Below the pieces are notes generated by a model. That model saw only the letters and a program-made list of their open reading frames with translations. It had not been told where the DNA came from and searched no databases. Position numbers and translations under genes: made by a program. This document shows positions 13,801 to 27,789 of a stretch of DNA of 64,000 bases, one piece after another; positions within the stretch are counted from its first letter, which is position 1; each line of letters opens with the position of its first letter. This DNA comes from Opisthocomus hoazin (lineage: Eukaryota > Chordata > Aves > Opisthocomiformes > Opisthocomidae). The DNA lies in NCBI RefSeq assembly GCF_030867145.1, contig NC_134415.1:72879300-72943299 (forward strand), in the 5' to 3' direction.

Positions 13801-16800
13801 TCCAGGAATGAAATCTTTCGTTTCCCCATACGGAGGAAAAGGACGAATGCACTGGCTTATTCCGACTGCAGTCCACATGTCAATGCTCTACACAACGGTA
13901 CGCTTGGGCCACACATCAATCAACCATGCAGCTTCACAGAAACAAGCAGGCAGACCTACAGTTTTTTTAATTGCCCTTGGTACGGAGGATGACACCAAAG
14001 AAAAAGCAGAGCCAGCGTACCACTGTGCTGCACAGATCCATCTGAGAGGCTAATGCGGCTGGGCACAGTTTATAACAGATGTTCTGAATTATGTCAGAAG
14101 CCAAGTTCACCGACAAGGCCAACAAGGCACCAATACAAGACTCTGCCCTTCAAGGCCTGGGTGGCCCATTCCTTAGACCTTGATGAGCTCTGGGTCTCAG
14201 ATGCCTAAAGCACCTCTTGAGTCAGGAAACTCTTCCTAAAAGAGCTGCTAAAAAGTTCATCTAAACATGCTCTGCTTCCAAAGAAATGCATAAAAACCAA
14301 ATAGAAATAGCGCTGCACAGGGTAGAATACATCTCACAGAAATGAAGTGGGCACAGGCCTCAAGGTTTCATGTATTCAGCCAAGTTCCTTTCAGGGTTTT
14401 ATTCAACACCATTCTTGTACAACGTGCTGAGTTTTCTCTCACTGTTTGTCCTTAGTGATCTTTTGCTTCTCCAAAGAATTCGGAGGGCAGCATGAAGGAG
14501 AGGAGACAGCAGGTATTTAGCTGTAGCTGTAGTATCATGTCTGGTAAAAGCATAGAAGCTACCCTGCCACAAATACCACTCGTGAGGGGTTGGTGCCTAA
14601 CACCCAGGCTCTTCCTACCACGTGTTCTTCCTAGGATGCATCTGTCAGCCAGTCCTACACTGTCCTCTCAGGTTGTGTGCTCACTGTTTCATGAGCTAAT
14701 ATTTGATTCTTCAGAGATGTGCGTTTTGAACACATCTGGGACCTGACTGTCAAAATAATATATGTATGAAAACTGTATCCGTATGAAGAAAAATTGAGCA
14801 ATATCTACAAATAAACTACTCTTCTGGAATTGTGGTCTTTCAACTACACAATTGGAGGCTGGAAAACGGGTACCAGATATCCAAAACTGACGCAGACAAA
14901 ATAACTTGGTCAAAGGAGAATGAGCTGCAAGTTCACACTAAGTCCTTTACCAGTGCAAGTGGAAATTTTCTTTGAAGCTGTAAATGACTATAAAAAGAAA
15001 AATCAAAGTCAGGATATACCAATAGCCTTTCTAAGATTTCATGCAGCAAGAAAATATGCTGAACGTACATATCCAGGAAAGCTCTATTTAAAAGAGTCTG
15101 GTTTCAGGTTGCTGCTAAGTGACCCAGAATAGTTCAATGGAACTGGAGTAGTTCAGTGCCTGTAGAGAAAAATGAGTGAAACAACGGTGCCCAGTCAGTG
15201 TGTGGGCAGAATGCTTGCATTGCGCAGCATGTTTTACACACGTGCCAATAAATGGGATCATAAACTTTTTCACAAACTATGAATTTCCATTATCGCCCGC
15301 TCAGCACCACCAAATGCAGGGTACGTCACTCATCTGCCTCGTTAGACGAACATAAACTCCTCAGTCTTTCAAGAAACTTCTCTGGTGACACAGTTGTCTG
15401 TTCTGTGTTTTGAAGGCTTCATCTCACAACACAGGTGACATTTTCCCATTTCAGCAAGGACAAGCTGGAGATCCATGAGAAAACCCATGCCTACCTCACA
15501 GATCCCACAACTGAACCATGGCCGCCAGCCACGGGAGAACACTCCCGGTGCACGATGCCCCACAACCAGCTGGGAGGAGCTTCACCGCCAAACCACAGGG
15601 TGGAAGGATCTGTGGGGTGCCACAACCCAGACCCCAGGACAGATCAGCTCCAACAGCCAGATATGGCTCATCAGCAGGCTGGAAAAAAGGCTGAAGAACA
15701 GTGCAGCGACAGGGGCCACAAAAGGCCACGAAACCACCAAGCCGAGGAGGGGGCGTGAAGCTGAAGCCAACACTGTGAACGCTCAACAGATGATAAAACA
15801 AGCAGTAGACAAACACCTGCAGACCTTTCTCCCCTTCCCCATGTCCCACGCTCCTGGATGTGGAAAAGGAGGTACTCGCTACGTTGCTGGGAGGTACTGC
15901 TATGCCACACACCAGCATCTGGGATTTGTTGAAGCCCATTCTGGATTAATTGTATAGCTTCCCTCACTACTCAATCCCAGCGAAAAAAACACAAATAAAA
16001 AATCAAGTTTTACATAGTAAAAATGCCTTTCCAAAATCAAGTAGTGAAAGATAAAAAGAAAGGTTTAAATGAATTTCTGAATTAGAAGTAATCAATTTGG
16101 TGGTGTAGTAGAAAAGCTCTTTTGATCTGTTTGGTTTTTTAGTTGATTGGTTGGTTTAATCTGAACCATCCATCAGTCTAAAGCTCTGTACAATTCCTAC
16201 ATTATCCAAGTAGGCACTGCTGATTCATAGCAAGGATTAGTAACAAATCTGTGCCACCCCAGATCCATTAAAACTGCAAGTTAGTGGATGGAAAAAAGGC
16301 AGTTGCATCTGATAATTAAAATGACCTTTCCCACAGACTTCTATTTTTCATTACCGGTATCTTTTCCAGTTATACAGATCCACTGGTACACGGTAACATC
16401 AGGGCTCTGCCTGAACTGTGGAGATGAGAAGAAGATAGTCTTTACCACCAAAACAGGAGAAGCCTCACACAGTGCAATTCAGTACTGCATATACAGTGCA
16501 CAATAGTGCAAAACCACTGGTACAATTTTATTCTTCTGAATCGTGAAGATACTTTAATGAACCCTATTAAACCCAAGCATCAGTACCAGTCCTAGCATTA
16601 AATTGTTGGATACCGAGCAGTCTTTCCGTGGAAAATTTATGACCAGAGGAAATGATCTAGCCTTGATTTTTTAACAGCATCCATCCATTTTTTAATGGAA
16701 GAGGGGGTGATCCAAGATTTCAAAGGCTATTCAAAGCGTCCTCTACCTAGAAGAGGGAAAGTAACCTGCATCGGGACACCTGCCACAGCTCCCGAAACAC

Positions 16801-17104
16801 AAGATGACAACTGGGTACAGCTGCTGCTGCCAGGGCCCATTCACTTCATCAGCCACTGTTCTCCTCAGTAGACCAGGAAAGTACTCGCAAGGTCTCATCA
16901 GAGCCATCCTGCCCATTTTGGTTATAAAACCAAACCATCCTGACCTTTTACCTCACCCCTCCACCCAGTATCATCAGCGCCCGTTGCCAAAGCCACGGTG
17001 CAGAGCCCCAGGGCTGATGGGCAGGTGGACAGGGATGCCCAAGCCCCTTCCACGCGCCGCAGACCTCGCTCCCCAAGCTGCCCACCGGCCTGTCACCCCA
17101 CAGG
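1858..17104. other. 15-kb gene-free stretch
   Basis: I see no convincing coding exon in this stretch. The longest frames, around 11614-12108 and 15435-15957, have low-complexity or unfamiliar composition and overlap open frames on the opposite strand. Sequence around 15.44-15.83 kb is GC-richer than its surroundings. A 23-base T tract sits at 5243-5265. Small features include an (AAC)n run near 13150-13170 and a duplicated 'gatgataagcctga' near 13200-13230. Regulatory elements or lncRNA exons cannot be excluded. Confidence 0.5.
5243..5265. repeat. Poly-T tract (23 T)
   Basis: An uninterrupted run of 23 T is followed by ACAG. It could be the A-tail of an old minus-strand retroposed sequence or a simple homopolymer. 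No target-site duplication or recognisable donor gene was found next to it. The tract followed by AG resembles a splice acceptor, but no exon is evident downstream. Confidence 0.8.
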
Positions 17105-17195
17105 ATCAATCACAGAATGGCAGGGGTTGGAAGGACCTCTGGGGATCACCTAGTCCACCGCCTCTGCCAAAGCAGGGTCACCCCAGCCCTGCCCT
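17105..17195 (-). mobile_element. Short 3'-end CR1 fragment
   Basis: The plus strand reads 'cacagaatggcaggggttgg', then 'aaggacctctggggatcacctagtccac' and 'agcagggtcacccc'. This is the antisense of the CR1 3' terminus, so a severely 5'-truncated CR1 lies on the minus strand. It sits inside a GC-rich patch. Confidence 0.85.
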
Positions 17196-20100
17196 CCCCC
17201 AAGGCGCTCAAGCGAACGTCCCGCAAACTCAGCAGCCCGGACGAGAAGTACAGACAGCTCATGAGCTATTTTCCGGCAATTTATTACCAAATGCAGCATG
17301 ATCCGAGGAAAAAAAAAAAACTAACTGATATTTTTGTTTCTCTAATTTAGAAAATGAGGGCGCAGTCTCCTCCAGAACGCGGATGCCACAGAATCAGTGG
17401 TGGGTTTTTCCTGGTATTTTGTTCACAGTTCAAACATTCAAATCACAGTCTCAATAACTCTTTGTTGAATGTTTAGCACAGTTAAGCTCTATTTTTATCT
17501 ATAGAAATATCATTTCAGATGTCACAGGTCACCAGCGAATGCTGAGCACCACATTCGTGCAAGGTGGCATTTCTCCTCGGATCTACAACTCCAGACCGGC
17601 TGCTGGAAATGCCTTTTTCTCCCGAGTGGCAGCGTTTCCACCAAAACACAATTAACAATGTAACACATCACTGCAGCTTCTCCGCAGCTTCCATTTGCAA
17701 ACCGGTGCTAATCTCTGTCGGATCCCAGCACCGCGCTCTCCTCAGCTTCCTTTCCTCTTCACCCTCCCCCCTGAAATTCAGAGTCGCAAATCTACAGGAA
17801 AACGTGTGAAGACACTTTCTGAAGAGATGTAAAATGGAGAACCGAGCGTCTGCTATGTTCCTCGCTCAAAATAAGCCTGTGTGCCTTTTGTACAGTCCAT
17901 ATGCTTATTTTCTTAACAATTTTTGAAATTCCCATACTGATACCAGACATGACCATGCTGTAATGCTCCTTCCTCAGCTTCAGGCTTTTTTCCCCTGAAG
18001 GTTTGCTCCGCTGAACAAACCCAGAACAGCTCCAGCCGTTCCCAAGTTAGGTACTGGCTGTGCTGGCGCTGAGCAAGCGCAGCTCCACCACCACCGAGCT
18101 GCTTTTAGCTCCCATGCTGCCTGAGGCTGAGCATCTTCCCCCTCCCTCATCACATCCCATTTAGTGATGAGCCATCTATCCTTACACGCTTTCGAACCCT
18201 AAAAGCCTTAACAAGGTCTCCATCAAAAGAGCGTGTCTCTGTGTGTGCTTCTATCAAGGCCTTTGCCCCAAAACAGAGGAGATGTCAACACAGGCAACAG
18301 AAAATCAGAACTAGGTCTTACCCTGCACACGTTTCGTTCAGCTGTCTGGACTGGCTCGGTGCCTGCTGGAGCAGTTCAGACTGGCACAGGAGACGTGGAG
18401 CCAGATTCCCCTGCCAGCTCCTGGTAAGACATCTGAACAGATACCCCCATTTTGGGAGAAGTTTAATTGCAAATGGTAATTACGTCCTGCCTTCGGTGGG
18501 CTCCTGCTCTTCTAAGCCTGAACTGCTGGACTGCCTCACCTGTTACGGACACAACTAACCAGCCCGCTGCCAGCTACACATCAAATGCAACCCCCGTCAG
18601 GTGGTAGCTCGGTCTGTCAGCCCCACTTTTCTTCCTCTGTGAGATACTGACAACATTGGAAAGTCTTAACAAAGAAGCTGAGACCATGGGAAAAGTCCTT
18701 CGCTCCAGAGAGAGCAGTGCCGGCTGTTATCTCTGCTCTCCAGTTCTCAACCAGCAATACAGCAGGAACAAATGCATTCATTCCTACCCTGAATGGTAGC
18801 TTTACAGAAAAGTCTGGACTGGAACCCCAGTTTTTTGGTGGCTTTAATCAAATGGAACCAAGGCACACAATTGGAGTGGGGCGAGTGGGTAGTTCACCAT
18901 CCAAAATTTGAAATTGACCTTTTTTAATCTGCTTTGATTCACCTCTAATCTCACACATTTTTTCCTAAATTCTGAAAAGGTATAGAAATGAGGCCATGAT
19001 ACAATTTTAAATAAATATGTTACCATTTCATTTCAAAATGTATGCTTAGAAAACTTACATAATTAAAATATTTACAGTAAGAGCTGATTAAGTGATTAAG
19101 TATGCATAGTTTCCTTTTTTAAAAAAAATATGTCTGACTCTTATCTCTGAGTTCTTCTACAGCATATATTTTCATTTAATTTTAAGCAATAGAAATTCAG
19201 GTTTTAAGTTTTACACAGATTTACAGAACAAGTAACTTTTAAGATCATTATGGTGTGAAGTTTTAACTGATTTTTTTTGGTAGTCAGAATCAAGTGGCAG
19301 ATATCACTCCACCGGGACCTGCAAAATTGGTCAGCCGGGTAAATTTGTTTGGCTTTCTTCTACGCTCTTTAGACACCTCACCAATTACTACTTCTTTCCA
19401 AAGAGGCCTCCAAACTTGTTTGTGCTCTCCTTATATATATGATTTAACACTTTACAAAGGCTAGCTTGTTAACCAGTCACTTAATTAACACAGTGAATAT
19501 ACATTTGAATGTCTGATTGTTTCTGTTCAAGATAGCGAAGTTTCTGTAATAACATTCGATTTCCACAGTAAGATGCAGGAATTGTTGTAGTCTACTCAAA
19601 GCAATAAATTCTCTCTCCTTAGATGTGATTATAGCAAGGAGGTTTCCATTTGGAATTATTTTAATAATCATTAAAGGTAAATGATTAGTACTATGAATTT
19701 GTATTTATTTCTTTTATTTTCAAAACTTGGTAGAACAGAAACAATACACTCACTCTATTGGGAAATCTATTTGTGAAACACATTGTCCCATCTATTCTGT
19801 TTTACTTCAAAGTGCTGCTTCCAGCTACCTGTAAGTAATGAGAATCTGGAGGAGAAAAGGTACATAAAAGTGAGTTAGTCATTAATAAGAGGAACTGCAT
19901 GGACAGCATGTATGCTTTCTTCAAAGTATAAGTAATAAAACTACAAATACAGAACAGAAAAAGCTAGCATTGCCTTTGCAATAATTCTTCTTCCTAAAAG
20001 CATCGTGTGCTGGCTTTATGCGATACGCCTTCCACGTTCAAGTGGAGAGCTTCCAGCCACAGCAATAACAGGATGTTTCCATCAATAATCAGCTGAGGTT

Positions 20101-23100
20101 TATTTTTATTCAGTTCAATTCCTTCCACATTTCTGGCTTTTCCAGCAAACAAATGAAAGTTCAAGGGGAAAGAAAACAAATATTCCTCCAACCCTCACAC
20201 GCTCATCTTCTTAAGCTTTTTTTAAGCTCTCTGAGGTAAACAGCAAGCACTTGTAGTGACAGTTTCTGAGTAATGATGGGGAAGAGCGAGGAGGTGGTTG
20301 AAAGCACCACTGGCTTCTTAATGCACACTCTTTTATACTACTCCGGGAACACATGTTCAATCACTGCTTATGAAACAGCTTTGACAACACGGAGAGGAGC
20401 TTTTTGCTTGATGTTTGTTTAAGTGAGACTATATCTATTTTAGAAGCAATTGCTTCTATGTTTTTTTCTTTTTGTATTTTTTTGTTAAACAGAAACAACC
20501 CACGGTCTTAATAACAGACTAGTGAGTGGCTGTCTTCTCTGGAGACTTCATTATCATGAGGTTTCACTGCACTCCAGCTCCTCTGAGAAGACATATAAAG
20601 AGAACATAAGAAGGGTAGTGTAGAATTTCTAATACTTGAGCTTCTCAAGAAGAAAAACAAGCGAGACATTAGAAAAACCCTATCCCCACTGATGGACCTT
20701 TCTTCAAAATGTCAAAATCACACCATTGCACATGATGCCTACTTCCAAGAAAGCAACAGGATCAGCTTTTCATTTTTGAACACAGAACATAAGTATCACG
20801 TTAATACTTCAACAAAACATGTTTACAGACATCCCTGCATATGTACGGTACTATTTTGTGCCTTGGAGAAAGCTTTTCTTAGGTGAACAAAAGCAGCAGC
20901 AAACTGAATTAGACTTGAAGCCTGAAACGGAGCACGTGCAGCACATTTGAAATGATTTTGCAACATCGAATTTAACCCTGTTTGAGACAGATTATATTGG
21001 CAAGATACTTAAGGCAGGGACTGCAAACCACTGTGCTGTTGTAAGCACCTACTTCTTATTTCTTATTAAAGGCACTGTCACTGGCCTTCTTTCAGTCCGG
21101 GAAATAAGGGTCCCTCTTCCCTGCTACGCTTTTCATGCATGGATGGCCACAAGGACTGTGTAGCAGCTCTTCAGAGGCTCAGCTGCGAACCTGGGATTAC
21201 AGGGTCGCAGGCAGCTCAGGCTGGACGGGAGCTGGGGTGTCCCTGGCCCGGCCGTGCCACAGCAGGCTCAGCGCTGAGATTGAACTGGGCTGCTCTGGGC
21301 TGCGACCCCTCGGGGCTGGAACCCCCCAGAGCCAGCTGGCACAGCCTCCCTGGGCAGCCTGCGCCTCTGACCCCCTGGCCCAGGGACAGCCTTTTCCTTC
21401 TGCAGCACCCGAACCTGTTTCGCTTGGTCCGGCCGATGGCCCTTGTCTCTCTGGCTCCCTCTTCTCGACCACCTCCCCATGGGTACCGGGCATATGGACC
21501 ATCACGCTCTTGATACTCCAGAAAATGGTTCCTTCCCTGGAGGAAAGTGCATCCTATTTTACAGGGGAACAGGTAAGGTGAATTGCACCGACAGCCCATG
21601 CCAAGTCCACAGCACCACCTGACTCCTCGCGTCAGGGGTGAAGCCGCGTTCCTGCGTCTGAGCCCGGCTCTGCTACAGGCAGGATCGGAGCTAGGCCAGT
21701 GTCTTCTCTTCCAGGCACAAGCTGTCCCCGTAAGAGCATCCCATTCATGCTCTGGAAGAAGTGGCAACAGAAACACAGAGATCTGCTCCTCAGTTCCAGG
21801 GCGGCTTCCCTTTTTTGCAGAACAGTTTATAAAGCCAATCCTCCAAATTTTTACTCATACTACAGCAGAAAAGCTCCAGCACTCCCACTGTATCCTGGAT
21901 TTAAATTAAGATGAAGTGCCATATGATTGCTTAACACCTTGTTACAGCATCTGCCAAAGCTAACAACGCTATGCACAACCGGCTAAGCCCTAAGAAATGT
22001 AGATACACTTCAAGTGTTAGGCAAACCACAGCCTTCTACTTCATACCATGGGGGAAATTCTGGTTACATTTCAAATACTATTTTCAGAACTGGTTGTCCA
22101 CTCAGAGGCAGAATTTCTAGACACCATCTTCCTATCTTCTGCTTCCTTTAGTCCTCCTGTCTAACCAAACCCCATCCACAACAGACAGAAGAGACCTTCC
22201 AAGGTCTCTATATAAATACTTACAGGACAAATCTTACCAACACTATTTAATAGAAACTCTCTTAGCTAGGGACTGTAAAATCCACGTTTGTAGATACAGG
22301 TTGCTTATGAACAAAGCATACCACATATTGCCCAAGAATTAAAGCTATTTTTGATGAGGCAAAGGGAGGGCATAGACTCACCTCAATGATAACCTCTCTG
22401 GCATCACAGAGTGATATGTCACAGAGCACTTTCATTAGTTAGTATGAAATATCTAACAGCTGCCAACGCTTCTGCTTCCGTCTGAGAAAAAGCAAGACAC
22501 CTTGTAATGAAGAAATTATAAATATTGATGGGTGAGGTGTTCAGCTAGAGCATACAGATGACACAAGATCCACAATTAAGCAAAGCAAAACCTAAAGGAG
22601 GTGTCAAGCCTGAGCAAAAGGGAATATTTTATCCAGACAGAACACATAGTTGCGTGAATTTTTTGTCAAGTATCTCAGCCTCAGTCATTAGACATGGTAC
22701 AGAGATCGTGAAATACCACACTCCCAGGTGTTTTCTGTAGTGCACATGAATAGACACACAGCCACAGAGCTCCCACATAAACACTCCCAAGGATATAGGA
22801 TAACTCCAAGACGTTTCCTAATCAGAGTATGTTTTGTCGTGGGGAAAATGTGCTTGCTTTAATGCACTACTGTCTTGAAAGTATGAAGAAGTTGCACTAT
22901 TAAAAGCTCTGGGCAGACAAACTGGAACTTTCTTCCTCTCTGGTTCTCCGCATTTTCATTTTTGTTAGTTCCTTTTCTTTTAAGGCCTATTACAGAGGTA
23001 CTGCTAACCATTTTGTATTCACAACTAACTCAAAATACTGTGAAGAGTATCCTAGTGACATTCCCCTTCAATAAGTCAGCCTGCTCCATCAGGAATAATA

Positions 23101-23865
23101 ACCACAAAGACCAGACCCAAAGATCTGAAGGCATTTGGGATGGCCTTGTAAAAACGGCTTGCGTACTTCAGTGATGTCCATTTTAATACTTCTTTTTATT
23201 GACCTGTTGGCTTCTCTTTATGCAAACTGAGTCGCAGGACGTCGATCCGACCCAAGGATGACTCTGAAGGATTGATTGCAGAGGAGGAAGCTGTACCTAC
23301 CCAAGAGGTGCTGAATGCAGCACCTCTTCCAAGGGCACTTCAACAACTCTGCAGCTGGGTTACTAAACACAGTCACAAGTTACTCAGGAACCCATGGACA
23401 AACTTGTGCATTTCCCAAATAATTTTGTAAACTGGTTTCAAAGGTAATCGCAAAATGCTACAATAAAAGGCTGCCCATTCGCCCATGAGGACTGGAAAGC
23501 AGAACACATCATTCCCCCGTCCTGCATCAGCAGGTGTTCAGATCTGCAAACACATACAGTGTACTGCGTACTACAAACCCACTTCACCTTCCTCCATCTG
23601 ATGGAATATGTGGACAGGATGGGAAAGCCAACAGAGAGGAAAATAACGCACTGCTATCATTATGCATGCAGCAAATACTGCTTAATCTGGATTAAAGAAG
23701 AAAAAAGCAAAAAGGGCTCCCTGATCTGCAATTGCTTCTCTGGGATCTTCCTAAGGACACCACAGAAAATTGAAGGTTTTTAATCAAGAGCTGCAGCCTT
23801 GCAGCACAACCTAGCTCAGACCTGCCCCCACCTCTGCTTCTTCTCCTTTTCAGAAGAAAAGCTTC
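17196..23865. other. Gene-free stretch with a GC-rich patch near 21.1-21.6 kb
   Basis: No coding exon is recognised here. The 21135-21580 segment is GC-rich with open frames in several phases. It ends in a good plus-strand splice-donor string, ACAG|GTAAGG, at about 21572-21578, so an untranslated or lncRNA exon is conceivable. The remainder, such as 18.9-20.3 kb, is AT-rich and has no visible structure. Confidence 0.45.
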
Positions 23866-24560
23866 CGCCGTGTGTACTCAGCGCTGGCTGAACACCCCCT
23901 GCCCAAACGCCTCAGCCCGGCCACCCCTGACCCAGCCCCACGCTCGAAGGCAGCTCAGGGCACGCGTCTTCCCATGAGCAGTGCAGACCTGAACCAGCTG
24001 GTGAAACCACCACCTCCCTTCGCTGACACCGGTTCCCAGGCTGCAGGCAGGCTCGCGGTCTCGGCCGCAGCTGAACCACGCTCGGGGCTCCCGCTTCCAG
24101 CCCCACCGCCGGCCATCCCACCCCAGCCACGCTCCCGGCCTCCGGGCAGGGACCACCATCCCCTCCCCGCCCTCGCCAGGGCAGGGGTTTACACACCCTG
24201 CCCCGTCTGTCAAAGTGGCTCAAGCTGAACGCTTCTGCTGGCAGGGGTCCGAGATCCCTTGGACGCACCTTAACCGGGACAGACCTACGGATGCTGCCAC
24301 ATCCCGCGCTTCTGGGAGCGATGCGGCTGCTGGTGCAGGGTGGGGGGTGAGACCCCGCTGTGGGAGCTGCCTTTAAAGCAGCGGGGAGGCCCCCAACGCG
24401 ACGCACGGGGCCCGGCGGCAGCTCCTCGGGGCGCAGGGAGAGCCCTGCAGGGCTGCCCAGGGGGCCAGGTCCATCCGTCGGGGACAGAAGGACGCCTGGC
24501 TCCATCGGAGCCCAGGACGACGAGGCAGGGCAAGACATTAACGACAGCGTACGGGCTTGC
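23866..24560. other. GC- and CpG-rich segment, possible minor CpG island
   Basis: This roughly 0.7-kb block is clearly richer in G, C and CpG than its AT-rich flanks. Examples include 'tctcggccgcagctgaacc' and 'ccccaacgcgacgcacgg'. Long open frames on both strands, up to about 200 codons on the minus strand, are expected from GC-rich sequence and carry no domain I recognise. It could be an enhancer or promoter CpG island, or simply GC-rich bird intergenic DNA. Confidence 0.4.
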
Positions 24561-27500
24561 TCCCAGAGAAACAGATGTTCTCACGCACCTCGTTCCTCCT
24601 CTCGCTAATATAAACCAGGAGAATAAAGTCAAATGTCATCGCTATACAAGCACGGCGCTCTCTCTTTAGCACGGAATGGAGGCTTTTATAATATATAAAT
24701 GATTTCTAAAAGATGTAAAGGAGACCTTAGTGCAACTGGAATGAAGATGAATATTTAAAAAGAAATTAACATTATCCACTAAGCACTTTACTAAATTGGT
24801 TTGATTTATATATGTACGTGCATGCCCAGACGGCAAGTCCAGTTGATAGGATTTCTACCATTGGAAAAAAACTAGCAAATCAACTTACTACACTATTAAA
24901 GCTTTCTAAAACACAAACCAAACCAAAACAAATACCCAAAGCGATTTTTTAGGGAGGTAATGAAAGAGAGAAGAAAGGGAGTATTGTGATGGTATTAATG
25001 TTGGAAAGACAATGAAGGAGAAAATGGGCAATTACCCATAAATACAGCTCTTTAGTTAAGTAACAAAAATCAGAACAATAACCACCACTTCAAAGTCAAT
25101 AAAACCATCATGTATTTATAAAGGTGTTGTTAGATAAACTCACAATACCTTTTTGCATTTCTCCTCCATTACCCTTCTCCTGTCATGACACGGGGAGAGC
25201 GCTACAGCATCCCGCTATGCAGAGAAAGCAGAAGAGGACATCTGGATGCAGACACAACCAGAAGAAACAGCAGCGGCAGTGGGAAGCAAATTAAAGGCTA
25301 ATCAAAAACTTGTAAGCAATTTAGAGAGACTGACTGTGGAAGAAAGTGGGGTTACTGTAACCACAGTAATCAAGTGTTTGGACTGAGTCAAGATAACAAA
25401 AGAAAATCACTGCACTATCGGCTATCAACCCTGTATCTAGAAGTATTAAATTATGGGCCAGGAAAGCAACAGGTCAGTTTATGAAATTGAGGAGCAACAG
25501 CATTTATATGTACCTCATTACCAGAAACATCTCCGACAAATAGAGCTTATTTTGAGCTGACTATGGAGGAGCAAAGGCATGATCAAAACTTCAAAGGCTC
25601 TGCACTCCCAAGGAGCAGAGAAATCGAAAAATATAATCACCAACCCTTGAGTAACAGAAGCTATGAAGCTCAGTGTCCTCTGGAGCACCCACGTGAATTT
25701 TCTGATGTCTAATAAGCTGAATGCTTGCTACAGCTCTTCCCTCAGTGGGGGCATCAACCTCATCTCTCTCATCTCCCTGGTCACCAGCCGTCTGGAGGTT
25801 TGTAAGAATTTCACCCCTTTGAAATCTCTACTCTTCTACTTTTATTGGTTGAAATCGATCCCCACAGGTAAAAAATTACTGCGGGGCAATGAGAAGAGCT
25901 ATCAGTCAGACGGCATTATTATTATTATTTTAGCTTCATCTCCTTAGGAAACCAGGTTGAAAAGAATATAGTCAGGACAGATAGGAAGAAATAACGAACC
26001 GAAATCTCAAATGGGAAAAACTTCTAAAACCAGAATTATTAAGTCAAGTACAGAAGACATTATTTCACGTGAGGAAAGACAGATTTGGGAGCTTTTCAAA
26101 AACAGATCACCATTGCTGACTTTCTAGGATTTCTGCTAAGCCATAGTCTTAGGCTGCAATGAAAATCTGGATGATCCCCTTGTAAAAATGTAAATGCCAG
26201 AATCTTAGTCCATTCTAACACAGATGTCGCACTGTCCAAATACTTCTACCAGATAAGATTGCTTGGGTTCATTTTTGTAATTCTCCCCTCTCAGTGCTGC
26301 TGGCGATCCCGTGGGTCTGAGTGGCCGGTCTGGATGCCTGGATGTCTGTTTGCGGAACAAACGAAGCCATCAATCCGAGATCCTGCGCTGTGTCACCGCT
26401 CACAAAACCGCGAGAACAAGGAGCACACTGGGGAGAGAGACTCTGCAGTGCAGGCAGGCTCTCTGGCCATCAAGATACGGGGAGAGCACAGAAATTCCCC
26501 TCACCTTTCCCCCAAAGCCAGTCGGGAGGGAGCCATGCCCAGAGAAGCGAGCAAGGCCCTGGAGCATCTTCACCGGAAAGATCAACCAGTGAAGCCCAGC
26601 AACAGCCCGGCAGGAGTTTGGGGAACGTACGATCTCCCACAAGAGTGACCTTCAGCTGACGGGGAAAACTACACACAGAATCCTCACAGATTTTCATCCC
26701 AGGTTTAGAAATCGAAGGAAACAGTTACATTCTGAACGATTCATTAAAACCACCATTGTACTAAACCAAAATATTATTTGAACAGGACAGATCAATAAAG
26801 GGACACAAGGGAACAATTTTGCACTTCCAGACAGATTAACAACATGACCTGACTGAATTTCTCTCTCTCTGCATTACATGATTTGCATCAGTATTTTTTA
26901 AATTTGCCATGATTTTGAAGCTCATGTATACTTTTACAACATTCTGATGTACGTTATGCTGTTTTGCTTAAATTTATTACTGTCCTGACACATCCAAGCC
27001 AAAATAAAGTAGACTGGTCTCTATTCCAACAAGGTGTATTTCAAAACCAATCTACAGAACCAAACCTTCACTCCAACAGTACAGTAAAGTGACTGCTTTT
27101 AGAAGTTACTTGTGTATTTCTATTGAAGTTTCAATTTATCTTACTTCCATATAAGTAGTTTTTATCAACCACAACGTAACATTTCATGAACATCATAGGA
27201 CAAAAATTTAAGTTCATCATTTCAAAGGGAATATTAACAATCGGAGCAAAAAAAAAAACCAACCCAGACCATTCTCATCCCCACGACTTCTTCAGTGAGA
27301 AAAGTAAACAAAGTGTCACAGTCTCTCCTTCAGTTGTTTTCAAAGTCTCTGTTCTGACCCAATGTTTCATCCACACTATGTTGTTGCTAGCTACAAAAGG
27401 TCATGAAGTTATACTGGCTATGTCAATATGACTTGTGAATTCTCACATTCATAATTCCTAATCACAAGGCCCCCAAAGACAGCTAGGATTTTCTGGGAAT

Positions 27501-27780
27501 CACCAAAGCCTCATGACTTTTCAAATTTCAAATCTTTAAAAACTGAGTGTATCTGCACCTACCAGACAAACAGTAAGCTGTAGATCGTTTTGTCTGTCGC
27601 TTCAGGAGTGTTTTGAATACTCTTATGTTTCTCCCTTTGCTAAGAGCACCTGCCTGCTCTTCAGAGTCCACAAATAACTTTTAATAAATGCAGAGGAGTG
27701 CCATTTATAACTGAATTAAGAAAAAAAATCTCCTACTGCAAACATTTTGTTGCAATCAGAAAGGAAAACTCCTGCCTCGC
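24561..27780. other. AT-rich DNA without recognised genes
   Basis: The stretch is AT-rich with short open frames only. The frames around 26259-26660 overlap in three phases and show no family signature. I see no LINE or LTR remnant. Confidence 0.5.
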
Positions 27781-27789
27781 GAGTGATGG

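Noticed and set aside
15435..15957. Overlapping frames with a faint zinc-finger-like text (HFSKDKLEIHEKTH)
   Set aside because: The cysteines of a C2H2 finger are absent, three frames and both strands are open, and no further finger follows.
23912..24538. Minus-strand frame of 208 codons in a GC-rich block
   Set aside because: GC-driven openness in several phases with proline- and glycine-rich text and no family match.
1..27780. PKIB coding exons on the minus strand
   Set aside because: I looked for the PKI inhibitory motif (GRRNA-type text) among the minus-strand frames and in the sequence and found none, so PKIB is mentioned only as a synteny-based guess.
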